Notes: generated by a model from the letters alone, not told the origin. 64,000 nucleotides of DNA from Treponema_I sp045616125 (GCA_045616125.1 JAZLGC010000003.1:1-64000); one strand, 5' to 3'; positions 15,917 to 25,408 are shown, counted from the first letter of the stretch. A program made the numbers and translations.

Positions 15917-17674
15917 ATGATTGATCTTACTATCAATGGCAAAGCAGTTTCTGTTGAACCAGGAACCACAATTCTTAAAGCCGCACAGCAGATGAATATC
16001 AAAATTCCTACTCTGTGCTATAACGATGACTTACCAGCATGGGCTTCATGCGGTATCTGTGTTGTAAAAAACGTAGACCCACGCACCGGCCGCGCCCGTA
16101 TGGCACGAGCCTGCTGTACCGAATGTACACCGGGAATGAATATCGTAACCAGCGACCTGGAACTGACCAAGGCACGCCGCACCGTTCTTGAACTGATTCT
16201 TTCAAACCACCCGCAGGATTGTCTGCAGTGTAACAGAAGCGGTCAGTGCGAACTGCAGTCTCTTGCCCAGGACTTTGGACTCCGCTCAGCTCCACGCTTC
16301 CAGCAGATTCTGAAAAACCAGATGGTTGATGACAGCTACGAAGAAATCGTATTTGACCGCGACAAGTGTATTAACTGCGGCCGCTGTGTAGAAGCATGTC
16401 AGCAGATGCAGAACGTATGGGCTCTGGAGTACACCAACCGTGGTGACAAGACTGTTATCGGTCCTGTTGCAGGTTCTGACCTGGCTCATAGCCCTTGTAT
16501 CCGCTGTGGACAGTGTGCTGCTCACTGTCCTACCGGTGCCATCACCACCCGTAACCCTATCGAAAAGATTTTCGAAAAAACAGCTGATCCTGAACTGACC
16601 GCTGTAGCATCAATCGCTCCTTCAGTTCGTGCAGCTCTGGGTGAAGAATTCGGTATGCCGGCCGGAACCCTTACCACCGGTAAGATTTATACTGCACTCC
16701 GAATGCTTGGTTTCAAATACATTTTTGATACCAACTTTGCTGCCGACCTTACCATCATGGAAGAAGGTACCGAACTGGTTACCCGCCTGACCAAAGGTGG
16801 TGCACTGCCAATGTTCACCAGCTGCTGTCCGGGTTGGGTAGACTATGCTGAAAAATACTATCAGGACTTCCTGCCTAACCTGTCTTCTGCAAAATCACCA
16901 CAGCAGATGCAGGGTGCAGTTACCAAGACTTACTGGGCAGAACAGGCCGGTCTTGCTCCTGAAAAGATTTACCACGTATCAGTAATGCCTTGTACTGCAA
17001 AACTGTACGAATCTCGCCGCAACGACGACATGAAATCAAGCGGTGCACCAGACGTTGATACAGTAATTACTACCCGTGAACTGGCTTCTCTTATCCGCCA
17101 GGCTGGTATTGATTTTGTTAACCTGGAAGACAGTGAAGCTGATAATCCTATCGGACCATATACCGGTGCAGGTACCATTTTCGGTACTACCGGTGGTGTA
17201 ATGGAAGCAGCCGTTCGTACCGCTTACAAACTGGTAACCGGCAACGAACTGGGTGACGTAAACTACACTGCAGTACGCGGTCTGGAAGGCGTTAAGAAGG
17301 CAGAAGTTGACCTGAACGGAACAAAAGTTCGCCTGTGCGTTATCCACCAGATGAGCAATGTAGAAGCTGTTATCAATGAAATCCGCCAGGCTGCTGCCGA
17401 AGGTAAAGAACGTCCTTACGACTTTATCGAAGTAATGGCCTGCCGCGGTGGTTGTGTAACTGGTGGTGGTCAGCCATATGGTCACTGTGATGATCTGCGC
17501 GTTAAACGTGCAGCTGCACTCTATACTGACGATGCAACTCATGAAATCCGCCGTTCACACGAAAACCCACTCATCACCAAAATTTACGATGAGTACTTTG
17601 GTCAGCCAAACAGCGAAAAAGCACATCACCTGCTGCATACTCACTATATCGCACGTGATCTGTATCGCGACTAA
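15917..17674 (+). CDS. hydA: [FeFe] hydrogenase catalytic subunit
   Basis: The 585-residue subunit reduces protons or oxidises H2. In order it has an N-terminal [2Fe-2S] domain (PTLCYNDDLPAWASCGICVV), a His/Cys-liganded cluster (HPQDCLQCNRSGQCELQ), two [4Fe-4S] sites (CINCGRCVEAC and CIRCGQCAAHCP), and the H-cluster domain. All three H-cluster signatures are intact: L1 FTSCCPGW (about residue 299), L2 MPCTAK (about 357) and L3 MACRGGCVTGGGQP (about 506). A C-terminal small-subunit-like segment follows. No maturase genes (hydE, hydF, hydG) occur in the window. It is the last gene of the operon and is followed by a terminator. Confidence 0.97.
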   Translation: MIDLTINGKAVSVEPGTTILKAAQQMNIKIPTLCYNDDLPAWASCGICVVKNVDPRTGRARMARACCTECTPGMNIVTSDLELTKARRTVLELILSNHPQDCLQCNRSGQCELQSLAQDFGLRSAPRFQQILKNQMVDDSYEEIVFDRDKCINCGRCVEACQQMQNVWALEYTNRGDKTVIGPVAGSDLAHSPCIRCGQCAAHCPTGAITTRNPIEKIFEKTADPELTAVASIAPSVRAALGEEFGMPAGTLTTGKIYTALRMLGFKYIFDTNFAADLTIMEEGTELVTRLTKGGALPMFTSCCPGWVDYAEKYYQDFLPNLSSAKSPQQMQGAVTKTYWAEQAGLAPEKIYHVSVMPCTAKLYESRRNDDMKSSGAPDVDTVITTRELASLIRQAGIDFVNLEDSEADNPIGPYTGAGTIFGTTGGVMEAAVRTAYKLVTGNELGDVNYTAVRGLEGVKKAEVDLNGTKVRLCVIHQMSNVEAVINEIRQAAAEGKERPYDFIEVMACRGGCVTGGGQPYGHCDDLRVKRAAALYTDDATHEIRRSHENPLITKIYDEYFGQPNSEKAHHLLHTHYIARDLYRD

Positions 17675-17703
17675 GCCTTCTGCATCTTGATTTGACCCCC
17701 CAA

Positions 17704-17736
17704 GGCTGCCGTGCAAACTTGCATGGCAGCCTTTTT
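17704..17736 (+). terminator. Terminator of the hydrogenase operon
   Basis: GGCTGCC and GGCAGCC (17704-17710, 17725-17731), extended by an inner complementary GTGCA/TGCAT pair, form a GC-rich stem followed by five T. It lies 29 bp after hydA and just before slyX. Confidence 0.85.
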
Positions 17737-17753
17737 GTTTGTACAGTGTAGAT

Positions 17754-17978
17754 ATGAACTCAGAAATTGAACAAGCCAATGAAGAGCGGATTACTGCTCT
17801 GGAAATCAAACTGGCCTATCTTGAAGATTTTTTGAACAAACTGCAGGCTATCACCGTTGAACATGAAACGGCCATAGACCGTCTTACTGCAGAAAACCGG
17901 GTGTTAAAAGGAAAACTGACCGAGCTGCTTGAAGCACAGGAAGGCGATATCCCAAACCGGAAGCCACCCCACTATTGA
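17754..17978 (+). CDS. slyX: SlyX-family protein
   Basis: A 74-residue coiled-coil protein with heptads throughout (ITALEIKLAYLEDFLNKL, then IDRLTAENRVLKGKL) and the hallmark C-terminal RKPPHY of SlyX proteins. Its cellular role is unknown in general. ATG 17754 is preferred; an upstream TTG at 17739 in the same frame would overlap the T run of the terminator. It has its own promoter or relies on read-through. Confidence 0.85.
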   Translation: MNSEIEQANEERITALEIKLAYLEDFLNKLQAITVEHETAIDRLTAENRVLKGKLTELLEAQEGDIPNRKPPHY

Positions 17979-17999
17979 TACAGTGTATCTATAAAACAA

Positions 18000-18278
18000 G
18001 GCTATGTCCGTAAAAAGTGTTGCTTATAGTCACCCTGAACTTGATTCAGGGTCTCATCATAAGTCCACAAATCTACCGGATTGCCAGTACATGCAAAAAC
18101 GCTCGATAACGTCGCTATTGGTGAATCCCGGCGAAGAAACTATGTATAGTCCATGCTAATCGCATGGACGCCGGGCTTCAACAATTTTTGCCTGTACTGT
18201 CCCTCCTCTCGATTTGTGGCCTTCCTGTACAATCTTTGTTGCTGTGTAGCATTCAGCAGCACTTTTTACGGACAGAGC
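18000..18278. mobile_element. MITE-like repeat, copy 1
   Basis: A 279-bp non-coding element bounded by inverted ends: GGCTATGTCCGTAAAAAGTG on the left and the reverse complement (ending ACGGACAGAGC) on the right. Inside are hairpins such as CACCCTGAAC..GTTCAGGGTC-like and a CCCGGCG/CGCCGGG pair, plus a core TAACGTCGCTATTGG. It has no transposase and lies between the convergent slyX and metK genes. Copies 2, 4 and 5 share the internal sequence, so movement by a transposase in trans is likely. Confidence 0.75.
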
Positions 18279-18280
18279 GT

Positions 18281-18317
18281 AAAACAAAAAACGCCTGCAT
18301 GTTCAAGATGCAGGCGT
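18281..18317 (-). terminator. Terminator of metK
   Basis: On the minus strand ACGCCTGCAT and ATGCAGGCGT (18291-18300, 18308-18317) form a perfect 10-bp stem with a 7-nt loop followed by a T-rich run (18281-18290). It directly follows the metK coding sequence. Confidence 0.9.
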
Positions 18318-18340
18318 TTCCTATCGGTACATATTCCGGA

Positions 18341-19507
18341 TCAGATGTTTTTCAGCAGGTCATCAACCTTGTCGGTTTTTTCCCAGTTGAACTCACTGCG
18401 ACCAAAATGTCCATAAGCGGCAGTTGCGCTGTAGATAGGTTTCTTCAGGTCCAATGTTCTGATGATTCCGGCTGGAGAACAGTCAAATACTTTTTCAACA
18501 GCCTTAACAATCTGTGCATTCGGCACGGTTCCGGTTCCAAAGGTATCTACCATGATTGAAACAGGGAACGGAACTCCAATAGCATAGGCCAGTTCTACTT
18601 CACATTTTTCTGCCAGTTTTGCAGCCACAATGTTCTTTGCAATATACCGGGCCATGTAAGCAGCAGAACGGTCTACTTTTGATGGGTCTTTACCGCTGAA
18701 AGCACCACCACCGTGACGACCCATACCACCATAGGTATCTACGATGATTTTGCGTCCGGTAAGACCAGTATCACCAAACGGACCACCAATAACAAAACGG
18801 CCGGTCGGGTTAATAAAGAACTTGGTTTCTTTTGTCATAAGTCCAGTTGGTTCCAGAACCGGCTTAATAATGTTTTCGATAATGCCTTCGCGGATGGTTT
18901 CATTTGAAACATCAGGTGAATGCTGATGAGAAATTACTACAGTATCAATACGAACCGGTTTATTGCCTTCGTATTCAATGGTAACCTGACTTTTTGCATC
19001 GGGACGAAGCCAATTCATGGCACCTGATTTACGCAGGTCAGTAGCCTTCAGCAGCAGGTTATGGCTGTACATGATAGGAGCCGGCATCAGTTCTGGAGTA
19101 TCAGAACAAGCGAACCCGAACATCATACCCTGATCCCCGGCACCCTGCTGACCTTCATATTCTTTCAGACCCTGTCCTACGACGCCCTGGTTGATGTCAG
19201 GTGACTGACTGTGAATCATATTCATAACAGCCATGGAATCACAATCCAGACCGTATTCACTGTCGGTATAGCCGATTTTCCGTGCCGTTTCGCGGGCAAT
19301 TTTCTGTACATCTACCCAAGTATTTGTCGTAATTTCACCACCAACCAGCACCAGGCCAGTTGATGCAAAGGTTTCACAGGCTACGTGGCTTTCGGGGTCA
19401 GCTGCCAGACAGGCGTCAAGTACGCCATCAGAAATCTGGTCACACAGTTTGTCGGGATGGCCTTCGCCAACTGATTCAGAGGTAAAAAGGTATTTGTCTG
19501 CGCTCAT
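18341..19507 (-). CDS. metK: S-adenosylmethionine synthetase
   Basis: The 388-residue enzyme makes SAM from methionine and ATP. Family motifs are GEGHPDK (about residues 14-20), the methionine/ATP-site GAGDQGMMFG (about 119-128) and the P-loop-like GGGAFSGKDPSKVDRSA (about 263-279). The C-terminal GHFGR is also characteristic. The start sits behind a good AGGAG-type site (minus strand, 19513 region). No SAM riboswitch can fit in the 97 bp between metK and nth. Confidence 0.97.
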   Translation of the reverse strand: MSADKYLFTSESVGEGHPDKLCDQISDGVLDACLAADPESHVACETFASTGLVLVGGEITTNTWVDVQKIARETARKIGYTDSEYGLDCDSMAVMNMIHSQSPDINQGVVGQGLKEYEGQQGAGDQGMMFGFACSDTPELMPAPIMYSHNLLLKATDLRKSGAMNWLRPDAKSQVTIEYEGNKPVRIDTVVISHQHSPDVSNETIREGIIENIIKPVLEPTGLMTKETKFFINPTGRFVIGGPFGDTGLTGRKIIVDTYGGMGRHGGGAFSGKDPSKVDRSAAYMARYIAKNIVAAKLAEKCEVELAYAIGVPFPVSIMVDTFGTGTVPNAQIVKAVEKVFDCSPAGIIRTLDLKKPIYSATAAYGHFGRSEFNWEKTDKVDDLLKNI

Positions 19508-19604
19508 TGCTAACTCCTGAGTTTTAAACGGTTAAATAGTTTATTAAGTATACTGGAATACCGATTCTATGAAAACAGTGAATATTATGAAACACCGTAG
19601 CCTT

Positions 19605-20228
19605 TTACGCTCTTTCAGGGCAGTAATCTGAAACCAGACAGGCATCGCACTTTGGACTGCGTGCTGTACAGGTATACCGACCATGAAGAATCAAATGATG
19701 ATGGGCGTGTTCCATGTATTCAGCTGGAATAACCTTGTATAAATCCTGTTCTACTTCTTCAGGCGTTTTACCGTTGCTTAAACCAAGACGGTGGGCTACA
19801 CGAAATACGTGAGTATCCACCGGCATTACCGGCTCATGCCAGACCACATTCAATACTACGTTTGCTGTTTTTCTTCCAACTCCGGGAAGTTCCATCAATA
19901 GTTCCCGGGAATGAGGAACTATGCCATCATATCGATCCAGAAGCTGCCGGCTCAATTCAATGACATGTTTTGCTTTTGTCCGGTACAGACCAATACTTTT
20001 GATATAGGGGATAAGGCCTTCTTCTCCCAAAGCAATCATTTTATCCGGTGTATCAGCAACCTTGTACAGTTCTTTGGTTGCAATGTTGACGCTTTTATCC
20101 GTTGCCTGAGCAGAAAGAACTACAGCAACCAGCAGAGTATAGGGCGAGCTCCATTCCAGTTCGCTTTTCGGGTCAGGATCCGCCTGATAAAAAACCTGAA
20201 AAAGATTTGGTATGCGTTCATCTGTCAC
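19605..20228 (-). CDS. nth: Endonuclease III
   Basis: A 207-residue base-excision DNA glycosylase/AP lyase for oxidised pyrimidines. The helix-hairpin-helix is LMELPGVGRKTANVVL (about residues 110-125), with the catalytic Lys in GRKTAN and the catalytic Asp in PVDTHVFRV. The C-terminal iron-sulfur ligands CTARSPKCDACLVSDYC have the standard C-x6-C-x2-C-x5-C spacing. It is transcribed towards metK. Confidence 0.96.
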   Translation of the reverse strand: MTDERIPNLFQVFYQADPDPKSELEWSSPYTLLVAVVLSAQATDKSVNIATKELYKVADTPDKMIALGEEGLIPYIKSIGLYRTKAKHVIELSRQLLDRYDGIVPHSRELLMELPGVGRKTANVVLNVVWHEPVMPVDTHVFRVAHRLGLSNGKTPEEVEQDLYKVIPAEYMEHAHHHLILHGRYTCTARSPKCDACLVSDYCPERA

Positions 20229-20343
20229 GGATAACTCCTTCTGCCATGGTAATAAATTGGCGTAATCCGTAATTTTGTCATATTGAATAACAATACATTT
20301 TTATTTTATACTTCGCAAAGTTAAACTTTCAAGGAGTATTTAA

Positions 20344-20652
20344 ATGGCCCTTCAGAAAAAATATGATAAAACCAATACGAAATGTACTGTTACTTTTGAG
20401 CTTTCTAAAGAAGCAGCTAACGGTGCAGAACAGGTTTGGCTGGCAGGCGATTTCAATAGCTGGAGTAGCGTTGATACCCCAATGACCAAATTGAAGAATG
20501 GTACTTTCAAAGTAAAACTTACCCTTGACGCAGGCAAGGAATATCAGTTCCGTTATTTGCTTGACGGTAAACGTTGGGAAAACGACTGGGCAGCAGACAA
20601 ATACGTTGCAGCCCCATTCTCATACACTGATAACTCAGTAGTTATCTGCTGA
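20344..20652 (+). CDS. Stand-alone CBM48/isoamylase N-terminal domain protein
   Basis: The 102 residues form a single early-set glycogen-binding-like beta sandwich: VWLAGDFNSWS and the following MTKLKNGTFKVKLTLDAG, then YQFRYLLDGKRWENDWAADKY. This is the AMPK/isoamylase-type CBM48 pattern with conserved Trp and Gly. There is no catalytic domain and no signal peptide, so it would bind glycogen or another alpha-glucan in the cytoplasm. AAGGAG lies upstream of ATG 20344. It is monocistronic with its own terminator. Confidence 0.88.
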   Translation: MALQKKYDKTNTKCTVTFELSKEAANGAEQVWLAGDFNSWSSVDTPMTKLKNGTFKVKLTLDAGKEYQFRYLLDGKRWENDWAADKYVAAPFSYTDNSVVIC

Positions 20653-20662
20653 CGTAAAAAAG

Positions 20663-20686
20663 AGGGGCTCAAGCCCCTTTTTTTTA
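20663..20686 (+). terminator. Terminator of the CBM48 gene
   Basis: GAGGGGC-TCAA-GCCCC with a following run of nine T (20663-20686), 11 bp after the stop codon. The left MITE end begins three bases later. Confidence 0.88.
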
Positions 20687-20688
20687 TT

Positions 20689-21037
20689 GGCTATGTCCAT
20701 AAAAAGTGTTGCTGAATGCTACACAGCAACGAGAATTGGACAGAAATACCACAAATCGGGAGGAGGGACAGTACAGGCAAAAATTGTTGAAGCTCGGCGT
20801 TCATGCGGCAGCATGAACTATACATAGTTTCTACGCCGGGATTCACCAATAGCGACGGTCGGTTGTGTTGCATTGCAACACAACCTTACTGAGTTTTGCT
20901 AACGCAAAACTCAACAGTTGTAACGTCATTCACAGCGTTTTTGCATGTACTGGCAATCCGGTAGATTTGTGGACTTATGATGAGACCCTGAATCAAGTTC
21001 AGGGTGACAATAAGCAACACTTTTTACGGACATCGCC
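20689..21037. mobile_element. MITE-like repeat, copy 2 (enlarged)
   Basis: Inverted ends GGCTATGTCCATAAAAAGTG and the complement (ending ACGGACATCGCC) bound 349 bp. It is inverted relative to copy 1 in its inner part and carries about 70 extra bp (about 20855-20935) with two fold-back hairpins: GGTTGTGTTGC/GCAACACAACC and GAGTTTTGC/GCAAAACTC. No ORF is convincing. It is located between the CBM48 terminator and the end of the antitoxin-like gene. Confidence 0.72.
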
Positions 21038-21043
21038 ATCTTT

Positions 21044-21265
21044 TTATACACGTTCTTCTGACCTTAATGATTTCTGATAATCAAGAGCATCGATTGAGTT
21101 CCAGGAACGGCATTTTCCCACAAAAGAATCAATTACGTCTTCTTGTGATTCCGATTTCTCATTTCGTTTATTCTGTTGTGAAATCAAAAAGTAAATAAGA
21201 TGCTCAACTTCCTTTTGTGCTTCAAGACTTAGCGCATTGTATGCATCCAAAACGGCATCTGACAT
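21044..21265 (-). CDS. Small antitoxin-like protein (DUF2281-type)
   Basis: The 73-residue product is preceded by a strong AGGAGG site seven bases from ATG 21265; a longer frame to 21304 ignores that site. The N-terminal helix AYNALSLEAQKEVEHLIYFL followed by a charged linker resembles small type II antitoxins of the DUF2281/VapB-like kind. No toxin gene is next to it, so it may be an orphan or belong to another locus. Its stop codon lies 7 bp from the right end of MITE copy 2, so its 3' end could have been altered by that insertion. Confidence 0.6.
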   Translation of the reverse strand: MSDAVLDAYNALSLEAQKEVEHLIYFLISQQNKRNEKSESQEDVIDSFVGKCRSWNSIDALDYQKSLRSEERV

Positions 21266-21361
21266 AATAAACCTCCTGATATCAGTATCAACAACAATAA
21301 CCACCTAACTATACCATGATTACAGAAATATCGCTATTTATCAAAAGATTCCTAATTCCCC

Positions 21362-22324
21362 TTACCGGCCCAGAATCTGTTCTACTTCGCTGCGTTCCGG
21401 CATGGAGCGGAGGGCGCCTTTCCGGGTGGTGACGATGTAAGCGGCAGTGTTGGCAAAGGTCAGCATGTCGCGGCGCTGGGAAACAGACAGGTTTTCAATG
21501 CCGTGTTCCAGAATGTAGTTCAGGACGCTGGCACAGAAGGTATCGCCGGCACCGGTGGTTTCTATGGTGCCGCCAAGACTGCAGGCAGGTACAAAGACCG
21601 GTTCTTCACTGCCGTAGAAACTGTAGCTGCCGTCAGGGCCGGCGGTTACGTTCAGCACTTTGATATTGGGATACTGGCGCTGCAGTTGTACTGCCCCGAC
21701 AGCAAAATCAGTGGTGCCGGTCATGAATTCCAGTTCATTATCGGCAATTTTCAGGATGTCACATTTGGAAAGGCCATACTCAATCTGAGCTTTGGCATCA
21801 TCCAGGTTTTCCCACAGGGGCGGGCGCAGGTTCGGGTCAAATGAGATAAGGGCACCGGCAGCCTGAGCGGTTTCAATAGCCTTGATGGTTGCACGGCGTA
21901 CTCCGTCGTGGGTCATTGAAAGGGTGCCAAAGTGAAAGATTCTGGTGTTACTCAGCGTATCCAGGGGCAGTTCAAAAGCAGTAAGCATCATGTCTGCACC
22001 AGGCTTACGGTAGAAAGAAAAATCCCGGTCACCGCCTGGCAGTGTCTTTACAAATGCCAGGGTTGTAGGAATGTTCTTATCAAGGATAAGGCTTTCGGTA
22101 TTGATGCCGACCTTCTCAATTTCATCCTTCAGCAGACGGCCGAACATATCGTCCCCTACCTTGCCGATAAAGGCACAGCTTTTTCCCAGTTTCCGCAGCA
22201 TGGCAAGCACGTTGCAGGGAGCACCTCCGGGACATGCTTCAAATACGGCATTTCCCTGTGCACTGGATCCATTTTCCGTAAAATCTATCAGCAATTCACC
22301 TAAAGCAGTTACATCCATTTTCAT
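21362..22324 (-). CDS. scrK: Fructokinase, PfkB family
   Basis: A 320-residue ribokinase-fold sugar kinase. The first PfkB signature lies around APCNVLAMLRKLGKSCAFIG (about residues 32-51), and the second is TTGAGDTFCASVL (about 240-252) with the catalytic Asp. Context (GH32 enzymes and an oligosaccharide ABC importer) indicates fructose as substrate. The ATG at 22324 is chosen because GGGGA lies eight bases upstream inside the end of scrB; a TTG at 22342 is in the same frame. It is the last gene of the fructan operon. Confidence 0.85.
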   Translation of the reverse strand: MKMDVTALGELLIDFTENGSSAQGNAVFEACPGGAPCNVLAMLRKLGKSCAFIGKVGDDMFGRLLKDEIEKVGINTESLILDKNIPTTLAFVKTLPGGDRDFSFYRKPGADMMLTAFELPLDTLSNTRIFHFGTLSMTHDGVRRATIKAIETAQAAGALISFDPNLRPPLWENLDDAKAQIEYGLSKCDILKIADNELEFMTGTTDFAVGAVQLQRQYPNIKVLNVTAGPDGSYSFYGSEEPVFVPACSLGGTIETTGAGDTFCASVLNYILEHGIENLSVSQRRDMLTFANTAAYIVTTRKGALRSMPERSEVEQILGR

Positions 22325-22328
22325 ATCT

Positions 22329-23825
22329 TCATTCCCCATCAAAAAGAGTGTACTGTACCACGTCCATTATAGCAGTACCATCGGCTGCAAACGTCATGCC
22401 GTCAGCCGCTGCGTCGGTAGTAACCAGTGTGGTCATGGCTTTTTCGCCATCGTTGACAAATACTTCTACGCTGTACAGATCCATAAGAATCCGCAGTTTC
22501 AGTTCGCCTGCTGCCCTGCCGTTTTGTGGAACCAGGCATTTTTTCTGATGCACAAAAGGCTTCCGTGTGCCGGAATAACTCCGGTCAACTTCCAGAACTG
22601 ATTCATGGGGCCAGTAGCGGATTTCCGTGCGATACGTTCCGTTATCTGCAACCGTCATGGTCCATGAGTGATACAGATTCTCGTCTTGAGGCCGCAGGGT
22701 AATTTCAAGATCAACCACACGGCCCCGCACGCTGGAAAGCGTTGTCTTTTCTGACACGACAACAGACGTATGTTCCACGCGATTCGACCGGTACTGTTCA
22801 ATCTCGCGCACCGGCATCTGGCACAGATGACCGTTACGGATACTCAGTTCCCGTGGCGTTGTCATCTGACCAAACCAGCCCTGCTTTGCATAAGCACTCT
22901 GGTCACAGGTTGCCCAGTTCTGCATCCAGCCAATCATAACCCGCCGCCCATCAGGGGTAAGCAGGGTTTGCGGTGCATAAAAATCGATACCGTTATCTAC
23001 CGTCTGGTCCTGTTCCGGTACGAATTTCTTTCCGCTTGCATCCATGGATCCCACAAGACACAGGGTGCCATATCCATTGGAATATTCAAAGCCATCAGCC
23101 ATCATTTCCTGAGGACTGCACAACAGTACCCGTTTGCCATCCAGCTCAAAAAAATCGGGGCATTCCCACATGAGTCCGAACCGGCCATCGTTTTCAATAA
23201 GAACGTTTTCAAACTGCCACGCAAAGCCGTCAGGACTACTGAAAAGCAGTATAGAACCTTCTTTTTCCGGCTTTCTGGCGCCTACCACGCAACGGAAAGA
23301 ACCATCGCTTTCCTGCCAGATTTTCGGATCCCTGAAATCATTGGGGCTTAATCCTTCAGGAAGGCAGGTTGCATCCAATACCGGATTCTGGTCATACTTT
23401 ACGTAATCGGTACCATCGCCTACGGCAATACACTGCACCTGAATATCTTTTGCATCCGGTACATCATCTTTCTGCACGCCGGTATACATTATCAGCTGGC
23501 GGCCATCCTGCAGTTCTATGGCACTGCCGGAGAAACAGCCGAAAGAATCGTAGTTCTGGTCTGGAGCCAGGGCACAGGGGCGGAATTCCCAGTGGAGCAG
23601 GTCTTTACAGACAACGTGGCCCCAGTGCATGGAATCCCAGTACTGACTGTACGGGTTGTACTGATAAAACAGATGATACTCCCCTTTGTAATAAGAAAAT
23701 CCGTTGGGATCATTGGTCCAACCGATACAGGGAGTCATATGAAACTTTGGTCGAAGCTGACTGTTTATGTTCGATCCGGCCACCTGTTCATAGTTTCTGG
23801 CAGATGCAATAGTTTTCTTGGTCAC
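22329..23825 (-). CDS. scrB: GH32 sucrose-6-phosphate hydrolase / beta-fructofuranosidase
   Basis: The 498-residue enzyme hydrolyses terminal beta-fructosides. Catalytic triad motifs are WTNDPNG (nucleophile Asp, about residue 38), FRDPK (stabiliser) and ECPD (acid/base Glu, about 217), followed by a C-terminal beta-sandwich. No signal peptide is present, so it acts on imported oligosaccharides in the cytoplasm. No PTS is nearby and the transporter is ABC-type, so unphosphorylated sugars are the likelier substrate. The start is a GTG that overlaps the stop of the upstream gene (GTGA), implying translational coupling. Confidence 0.9.
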   Translation of the reverse strand: MTKKTIASARNYEQVAGSNINSQLRPKFHMTPCIGWTNDPNGFSYYKGEYHLFYQYNPYSQYWDSMHWGHVVCKDLLHWEFRPCALAPDQNYDSFGCFSGSAIELQDGRQLIMYTGVQKDDVPDAKDIQVQCIAVGDGTDYVKYDQNPVLDATCLPEGLSPNDFRDPKIWQESDGSFRCVVGARKPEKEGSILLFSSPDGFAWQFENVLIENDGRFGLMWECPDFFELDGKRVLLCSPQEMMADGFEYSNGYGTLCLVGSMDASGKKFVPEQDQTVDNGIDFYAPQTLLTPDGRRVMIGWMQNWATCDQSAYAKQGWFGQMTTPRELSIRNGHLCQMPVREIEQYRSNRVEHTSVVVSEKTTLSSVRGRVVDLEITLRPQDENLYHSWTMTVADNGTYRTEIRYWPHESVLEVDRSYSGTRKPFVHQKKCLVPQNGRAAGELKLRILMDLYSVEVFVNDGEKAMTTLVTTDAAADGMTFAADGTAIMDVVQYTLFDGE

Positions 23826-25387
23826 CGTGAAGTTCTCCTTGGGGTATACTGGCGCAGGGAAGAAAACTCTACCCGGGAATTTTCTGAAAAAAGCTGAATT
23901 GCTTTACCACTGACACCATACAAGCGGACAGTTAATGCCGCCTTTCCATTAATGTAGAAGACTCCTACAGAGCCTTCCTGAATATAGGTAAAGCCATACC
24001 GGGTATCAGGCTGCAGTTCAACGGCAGTCTGGGTAATAAGGGTACTGCCTTCATTGAAATACAGCTGCAGTGCCTTGTCTGCAGGAGATATGGCAATCAT
24101 TTTCTTTTTTGAATCGCTGCCGTTAAAGTCAAAGGCAAGGCCAAAGGAACCTTTTCCATTGTAGATAAAATTTCCCGTAATCATGAAACTTTCATAGCAG
24201 GTAAAGGCATCCTGATAGTCAAAGAGCGTGCCCGATTCTGACAGTACCCATGTTTTGTCGGTGAGTAACTGCCGGCGGGTGTTGTACTGTTCTACAACGG
24301 CGTCTACCGGATACAGGGCAAGAACGCCAGGTTCTGTTTCGGTAATTTTCTGTACAACAAGGTTTCCTGCCCAGGCGGTAACATCCTGGGTGGAAGAAGG
24401 AGATTCTGATCTTCTGCCCCAACCAACCATGTAGCTGTTCTTACCATCTTCCACATGTTTTGCGGCATAGAACAGTTTGCCGTCAAGACGGGTCGCCTTT
24501 GAATACGGACCGTAGCGGTTTTCTGATGAGGCATACCACAAAGTATCATCCTGGGCTGAATAGGTAATGTACCAGGTATTGTTGATGCGGAAGGTATCTG
24601 AACATTCCAGATTCCAGAACCGACCCTGGGTATTCTTGAAGATAATACCTTCATAATGAGACTGCTGAAGATCTTTGCTTAATGAATATTTTACAATGCA
24701 GGCACTGCCATTAACGGCGGCGGTTATCGTAAGACCGATGGTTCCGGTAGCCGGATTATAGTATGCCTGTGGATCACGGAAGTCGATTTTCTGACCGATT
24801 TCCGGAGAAGGAATCAGTTCCCAACCGGTTACTTTATCAAAACTGGTTAAGGTACTGCTTTTTGCCACCATGATTTTTTCTTTGTATTCGGCATTTTCTG
24901 ACATGGTGTGGCCGGTATAGAAGAAGTAATACAGGTCATCAACCTTTACTACAGAGCCAGTGCCAATCCAGCTGTCCTGGGAACTGTAGCGGGAAGATTC
25001 CAGTACGGGGGTGTCCTGTTCTTCATAGGTAACAAAATCAGTTGTTGTTGCCAGAAATACGGAGTGATTGTACGAATCTCCTCCGTCTTTCAGATAATAA
25101 ATATAGTACACCCCGTCTTCGTAGTATGGCATAGGGTCGCCCACATAGGGCTGAGCGATGCCGTCCGGAGATGGCAGAAAACAGGTACGATACTCATAAG
25201 CCTTTTCCTGACTTCCCGGAGTCCGCAATGAACTGAAATCCTTATCATCTGCAGGATGTTCAATTGGGTCATTACGTCCTTCATCCATAGGAACAGCACT
25301 TTTTTTACTGGTTTTATCTGCATTGCATCCTGCAAGCAGTAGAAGCAGCATTATGGCTGCAATCTGTATCGCACTTGTTCTGCGCAT
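23822..25387 (-). CDS. GH32-like fructanase lipoprotein
   Basis: The 521-residue product begins with a lipoprotein signal (MLLLLLAGCNAD, Cys about residue 21). The beta-propeller core then has GDPMPYYEDGVYYIYYL (nucleophile Asp), IDFRDPQAYY (stabiliser) and WNLECSDTF (acid/base Glu), so the GH32/GH68-type triad appears intact. The C-terminal part (about 380-521) is a jelly-roll-like beta-sandwich. Anchored in a membrane and facing outward, it would trim fructans before import. It resembles the DUF4975-containing subgroup of GH32 proteins, an inference from memory. The gene is coupled to scrB. Confidence 0.8.
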   Translation of the reverse strand: MRRTSAIQIAAIMLLLLLAGCNADKTSKKSAVPMDEGRNDPIEHPADDKDFSSLRTPGSQEKAYEYRTCFLPSPDGIAQPYVGDPMPYYEDGVYYIYYLKDGGDSYNHSVFLATTTDFVTYEEQDTPVLESSRYSSQDSWIGTGSVVKVDDLYYFFYTGHTMSENAEYKEKIMVAKSSTLTSFDKVTGWELIPSPEIGQKIDFRDPQAYYNPATGTIGLTITAAVNGSACIVKYSLSKDLQQSHYEGIIFKNTQGRFWNLECSDTFRINNTWYITYSAQDDTLWYASSENRYGPYSKATRLDGKLFYAAKHVEDGKNSYMVGWGRRSESPSSTQDVTAWAGNLVVQKITETEPGVLALYPVDAVVEQYNTRRQLLTDKTWVLSESGTLFDYQDAFTCYESFMITGNFIYNGKGSFGLAFDFNGSDSKKKMIAISPADKALQLYFNEGSTLITQTAVELQPDTRYGFTYIQEGSVGVFYINGKAALTVRLYGVSGKAIQLFSENSRVEFSSLRQYTPRRTSR

Positions 25388-25408
25388 CTGGCACCGCCTG
25401 AATTATTT

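Noticed and set aside
18164..18559. 131-codon frame through MITE copy 1 and the metK end
   Set aside because: It crosses an inverted-repeat element and antisense metK; no start signal.
19508..19604. SAM riboswitch upstream of metK
   Set aside because: The 97-bp gap to nth is too short and no conserved core or terminator/antiterminator pairing is visible.
22329..23825. PTS-linked sucrose-6-phosphate pathway
   Set aside because: The family name fits, but no PTS gene is present and an ABC importer leads the operon, so unphosphorylated substrates are likelier.
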